DNA of 8,623 bases, taken from NCBI GenBank assembly GCA_016764015.1, contig JAESSR010000056.1:1-8623 (forward strand). Reading direction: 5' to 3'. The DNA comes from Phycisphaerales bacterium. GTDB taxonomy: Bacteria > Planctomycetota > Phycisphaerae > Phycisphaerales > UBA1924. The position numbers and the translations under genes are program-made. Below the pieces are notes generated by a model. That model ran no database searches and was not told the origin of the DNA. It saw only the letters and a list, made by a program, of their open reading frames with translations. This document shows, piece by piece, positions 6,646-8,623 of this stretch. Position 1 is the first letter of the stretch. Every line of letters begins with the position of its first letter.

Positions 6646-7669
6646 GGATATGAAGATGCCCAAGATTCAATCTAATCCTATGAAACAAGCAGTCAATGGC
6701 TCGCGTGCGCGTATTGGGTTTGTGCTCGGGATGCTGTTGCTTGTTGGCGCGGGAGTGTATCTGCTGACGGACCCAGAGCAGATCAAAGAGTTTGCAAACA
6801 ATATCAGGCACGCGCCGGTGTGGACTGGGATTGTGATTCTAGTCGGCCCGATCGCGAACTGGGTCTTTGTGGGATTGTGCCTGCACGCGTTGGTGCGTCG
6901 GCACGGCGTTGTCGGGCGCAAGGAGATGCTCGCGTTGGTGGGCAGTGCTTGGTTGCTCAATCATCTGCCGATGCGACCCGGGCTCGTCGGGCGGATTGGG
7001 TATCACGCGAAGGTGAACAGTATTCGTGTGCGTGATTCGATCGAGGCGAGTGTCTGGTCGATGGTCCACGCAGCGATTGCCAACGCGGTGGCGATTGGTT
7101 TAATGATGCTGATGCCTGCGGACATGCCCATCAGCAAGCTCGTTGGGGTGTTGCTGATACCCATCGGCGTGTTCGCATTGATCGCGGCATTGGGCGCTTT
7201 GAAGAGTGTTAAGTTTGGATACCTGATGCTTGGGTTGGTGTATCGGAACCTGGATTTGTTGGTATGGATGCTGCGGTACGCTGCAGCGTTTGCGATGATC
7301 GGGATTGCGATTACTCCGGTGCAGATCGCGTTGATTACCGCAGCGTCGCAGATCGCCCAAGTCATTCCGCTGACGGGAGCCGGGCTTGGGTTCCGCGAGT
7401 GGGGCGTTGGGATCGCTGCGAAGATGAGCTCGACGGGGACCGCGATTACGATGCGGACCGCGATCGGGGCGGATGTGATCAACCGCATCGCCGAGACAAT
7501 CATTGTGATCCCATTAGGTATCGTTTGCACCGGGATTGTCGCCCGTCGATATGCAGCTTGGGCACAAGCGAATGGGGAGGATGAGTTAGCCGAAGATCAA
7601 GCGAGAGACCATGCCCAAGATCAAGATGAGCCCGGGCAAAGCAGCGAGCAGGAGCCAGCGGATCATTGA
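6644..7669 (+). CDS. Multi-pass membrane protein, LPG-synthase-TM/flippase-like
   Basis: From ATG 6644 this is 341 residues. The frame is open back to TTG 6563, but the extra 27 residues would be encoded mostly by the tandem repeats, so they are unlikely to be real; ATGs at 6650 and 6656 are also possible. About seven or eight hydrophobic helices are visible, at about 23-41, 60-82, 95-107, 137-157, 163-185, 203-223, 225-241 and 283-300. Two stretches fit the PF03706 family (lysylphosphatidylglycerol synthase transmembrane region): LPMRPGLVGRIGYHAKV (108-124), corresponding to the 'lPggvG..R' region, and IPLTGAGLGFREWGVGI (241-257), corresponding to the 'P.G.G.rE' region. Members act in lipid transfer or flipping, or are of unknown function, and no synthase domain is attached here. 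Residues 309-341 form a hydrophilic tail rich in Glu, Asp and Gln. Its last 28 codons overlap the convergent gene. The substrate is unknown. Confidence 0.75.
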   Translation: MDMKMPKIQSNPMKQAVNGSRARIGFVLGMLLLVGAGVYLLTDPEQIKEFANNIRHAPVWTGIVILVGPIANWVFVGLCLHALVRRHGVVGRKEMLALVGSAWLLNHLPMRPGLVGRIGYHAKVNSIRVRDSIEASVWSMVHAAIANAVAIGLMMLMPADMPISKLVGVLLIPIGVFALIAALGALKSVKFGYLMLGLVYRNLDLLVWMLRYAAAFAMIGIAITPVQIALITAASQIAQVIPLTGAGLGFREWGVGIAAKMSSTGTAITMRTAIGADVINRIAETIIVIPLGIVCTGIVARRYAAWAQANGEDELAEDQARDHAQDQDEPGQSSEQEPADH

Positions 7670-8623
7670 GCGTTGGCGTTGATCGAGGTTCTTGATCGTG
7701 GCGATCGGGCGTGCCTGGGTGCCTGAGCCGATGAGATCATCCATGCCCGCGAGCCAGACGATTGATGAATCAAACAGGGTCATGTTGCCCGGCCAGCGTG
7801 TCGTGACACGCCCGTCGACGAGTTGCTCGTTGTTGGTTGTGATTGAATCCGTTGACCAGCCGTTGGATCCTACGACAACAATGCGTTGCTTGGTGCCCGC
7901 GTGTGTGCGCTGGGCACCTGCGGCGAGTGTCCAAGTGTCAGATCGTGCGTCTGTTTTGGGATTAAAGATTGGCTGCGTGCGAGAGATTGCCCGTGATTGG
8001 ATCGGGGTGCGCCAGAGGGTGAGCCAGTCTCGCTCTGCCCATGCTTGGTCGGATTGGTCAGCGCTGTTGAGTTGTATGATCGGGAACGCTTGGACATCGG
8101 TTGTTGGTTCGATCGTTAATGGGATTGCCCACGGGATGACGGTGCTGAGCCCGGACATGGCGTTGGCGATCGGGTGCAGGTCTTCGCCTGATCCTTCGGT
8201 TGGGCCATTATCTGGAATGACAAGGGTGATCGGATCGGCGATGCGTCCCATGGTTCCGATCTTGTCGTGGAGGAGCGGGCGACCAGAATCGGCGGTGATG
8301 CCGAAGGATTTGTAAGCCTTCGTGAACGGGTCGTCGAGATTCGAGATCGGGAAGATTGATGGGCTCAGCGAGATCAGAACCGATTCACCTTGGTTGATGA
8401 GCTTGGTGAGGACACTGCCGAGCTCGGTGGCGCGTTTCGCGCCGCCGAGTCCTGATTCACCTGAGCCTGCGGAGCTATCAACACTGATGAGTGCGAAGAC
8501 GATCGGGCGATTGCCCAGGGGATCAAGTTCGTCGAGATCCGGCGGCGATGGTTCTTCGAGTGGTGCCCATTCGAGGGTGTCGATGCCTTTGGCTGCAAGT
8601 TTTTCGACGGTTTTGGTGAAGAG
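7586..8623 (-). CDS. GldG-like ABC-transporter auxiliary protein, N-terminus cut off
   Basis: The frame is open from the right window edge to TAA at 7588-7586, giving the C-terminal 345 residues; the ATG at 8251 is internal, not the start. Features typical of the GldG / ABC_transp_aux family are seen in order: RPIVFALISVD followed later by LTKLINQGESVLISLSPS (the 'yl..Gg.vlvll.p' segment), a central segment with DLHPIANAMSGLSTVIPWA, then QRIVVVGSNGW, then WPGNMTLFDSSIVWLAG, and finally a single C-terminal membrane helix (SMIRWLLLAALPGLILILGM) after LDQRQR. In this family the bulk faces outside the cytoplasm, anchored by the terminal helix, and works with an ABC ATPase and permease usually encoded just upstream. 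Those would lie beyond the right edge. GldG is known from gliding motility in Bacteroidetes; homologues elsewhere are annotated as uncharacterised ABC systems, so no motility role is inferred. Confidence 0.78.
   Translation of the reverse strand, partial: LFTKTVEKLAAKGIDTLEWAPLEEPSPPDLDELDPLGNRPIVFALISVDSSAGSGESGLGGAKRATELGSVLTKLINQGESVLISLSPSIFPISNLDDPFTKAYKSFGITADSGRPLLHDKIGTMGRIADPITLVIPDNGPTEGSGEDLHPIANAMSGLSTVIPWAIPLTIEPTTDVQAFPIIQLNSADQSDQAWAERDWLTLWRTPIQSRAISRTQPIFNPKTDARSDTWTLAAGAQRTHAGTKQRIVVVGSNGWSTDSITTNNEQLVDGRVTTRWPGNMTLFDSSIVWLAGMDDLIGSGTQARPIATIKNLDQRQRSMIRWLLLAALPGLILILGMVSRLIFG

Noticed and set aside
7692..8315. 207-codon + strand open frame at the right side
   Set aside because: It is the antisense shadow of the GldG-like gene, whose family features are clear on the - strand.
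8374..8598. 74-codon - strand open frame near the right edge
   Set aside because: It overlaps the GldG-like gene in a different frame of the same strand; the long frame runs uninterrupted to the window edge and carries the family motifs.

Overview
The window reads as a stretch of bacterial chromosome of moderate GC content. It most likely comes from the Planctomycetota and perhaps the Phycisphaerae. This is inferred from the coaE-rho neighbourhood, a Rho with a very long basic N-terminal extension, a large exported TPR-type protein and a GldG-like ABC-transporter auxiliary protein; no rRNA is present to settle it. I see no tRNA, rRNA, CRISPR array, insertion sequence or phage gene.

Layout on the + strand. 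A membrane PH-domain (bPH2) segment fused in frame to dephospho-CoA kinase occupies 64-1236. A structured 246-nt leader (1237-1482) precedes rho (1483-3414). A small three-helix membrane protein follows (3480-3827), then a large secreted TPR/HEAT-like protein of unknown function (about 3958-6573). Five tandem 13/14-bp repeats (6578-6645) lead into a polytopic membrane protein of the LPG-synthase-TM/flippase-like type (about 6644-7669). On the - strand, the C-terminal 345 residues of a GldG-like protein run in from the right edge and stop at 7586, overlapping the last 84 bp of the membrane-protein gene tail to tail.

How the genes fit together. CoaE performs the last step of coenzyme A synthesis, and Rho terminates transcription. 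Both are housekeeping genes and need not be functionally linked. The remaining genes concern the envelope: a small membrane protein, an exported repeat protein, a multi-pass membrane protein and an ABC-transporter accessory protein.

The most interesting points are as follows. (1) A near-perfect Shine-Dalgarno sequence lies inside the bPH2-CoaE reading frame, placed exactly to start a free, normal-length CoaE, so one reading frame may make two proteins. (2) The leader of rho contains two separate stem-loops and an 11-bp direct repeat. (3) Tandem repeats, each carrying the palindrome ACATGT or a near match plus an ATG, end at the start codon of the membrane-protein gene. (4) In the convergent overlap the two genes are codon-for-codon reverse complements, so a transmembrane helix on one strand is an acidic hydrophilic tail on the other. 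I did not find a clear new defence or mobile system.
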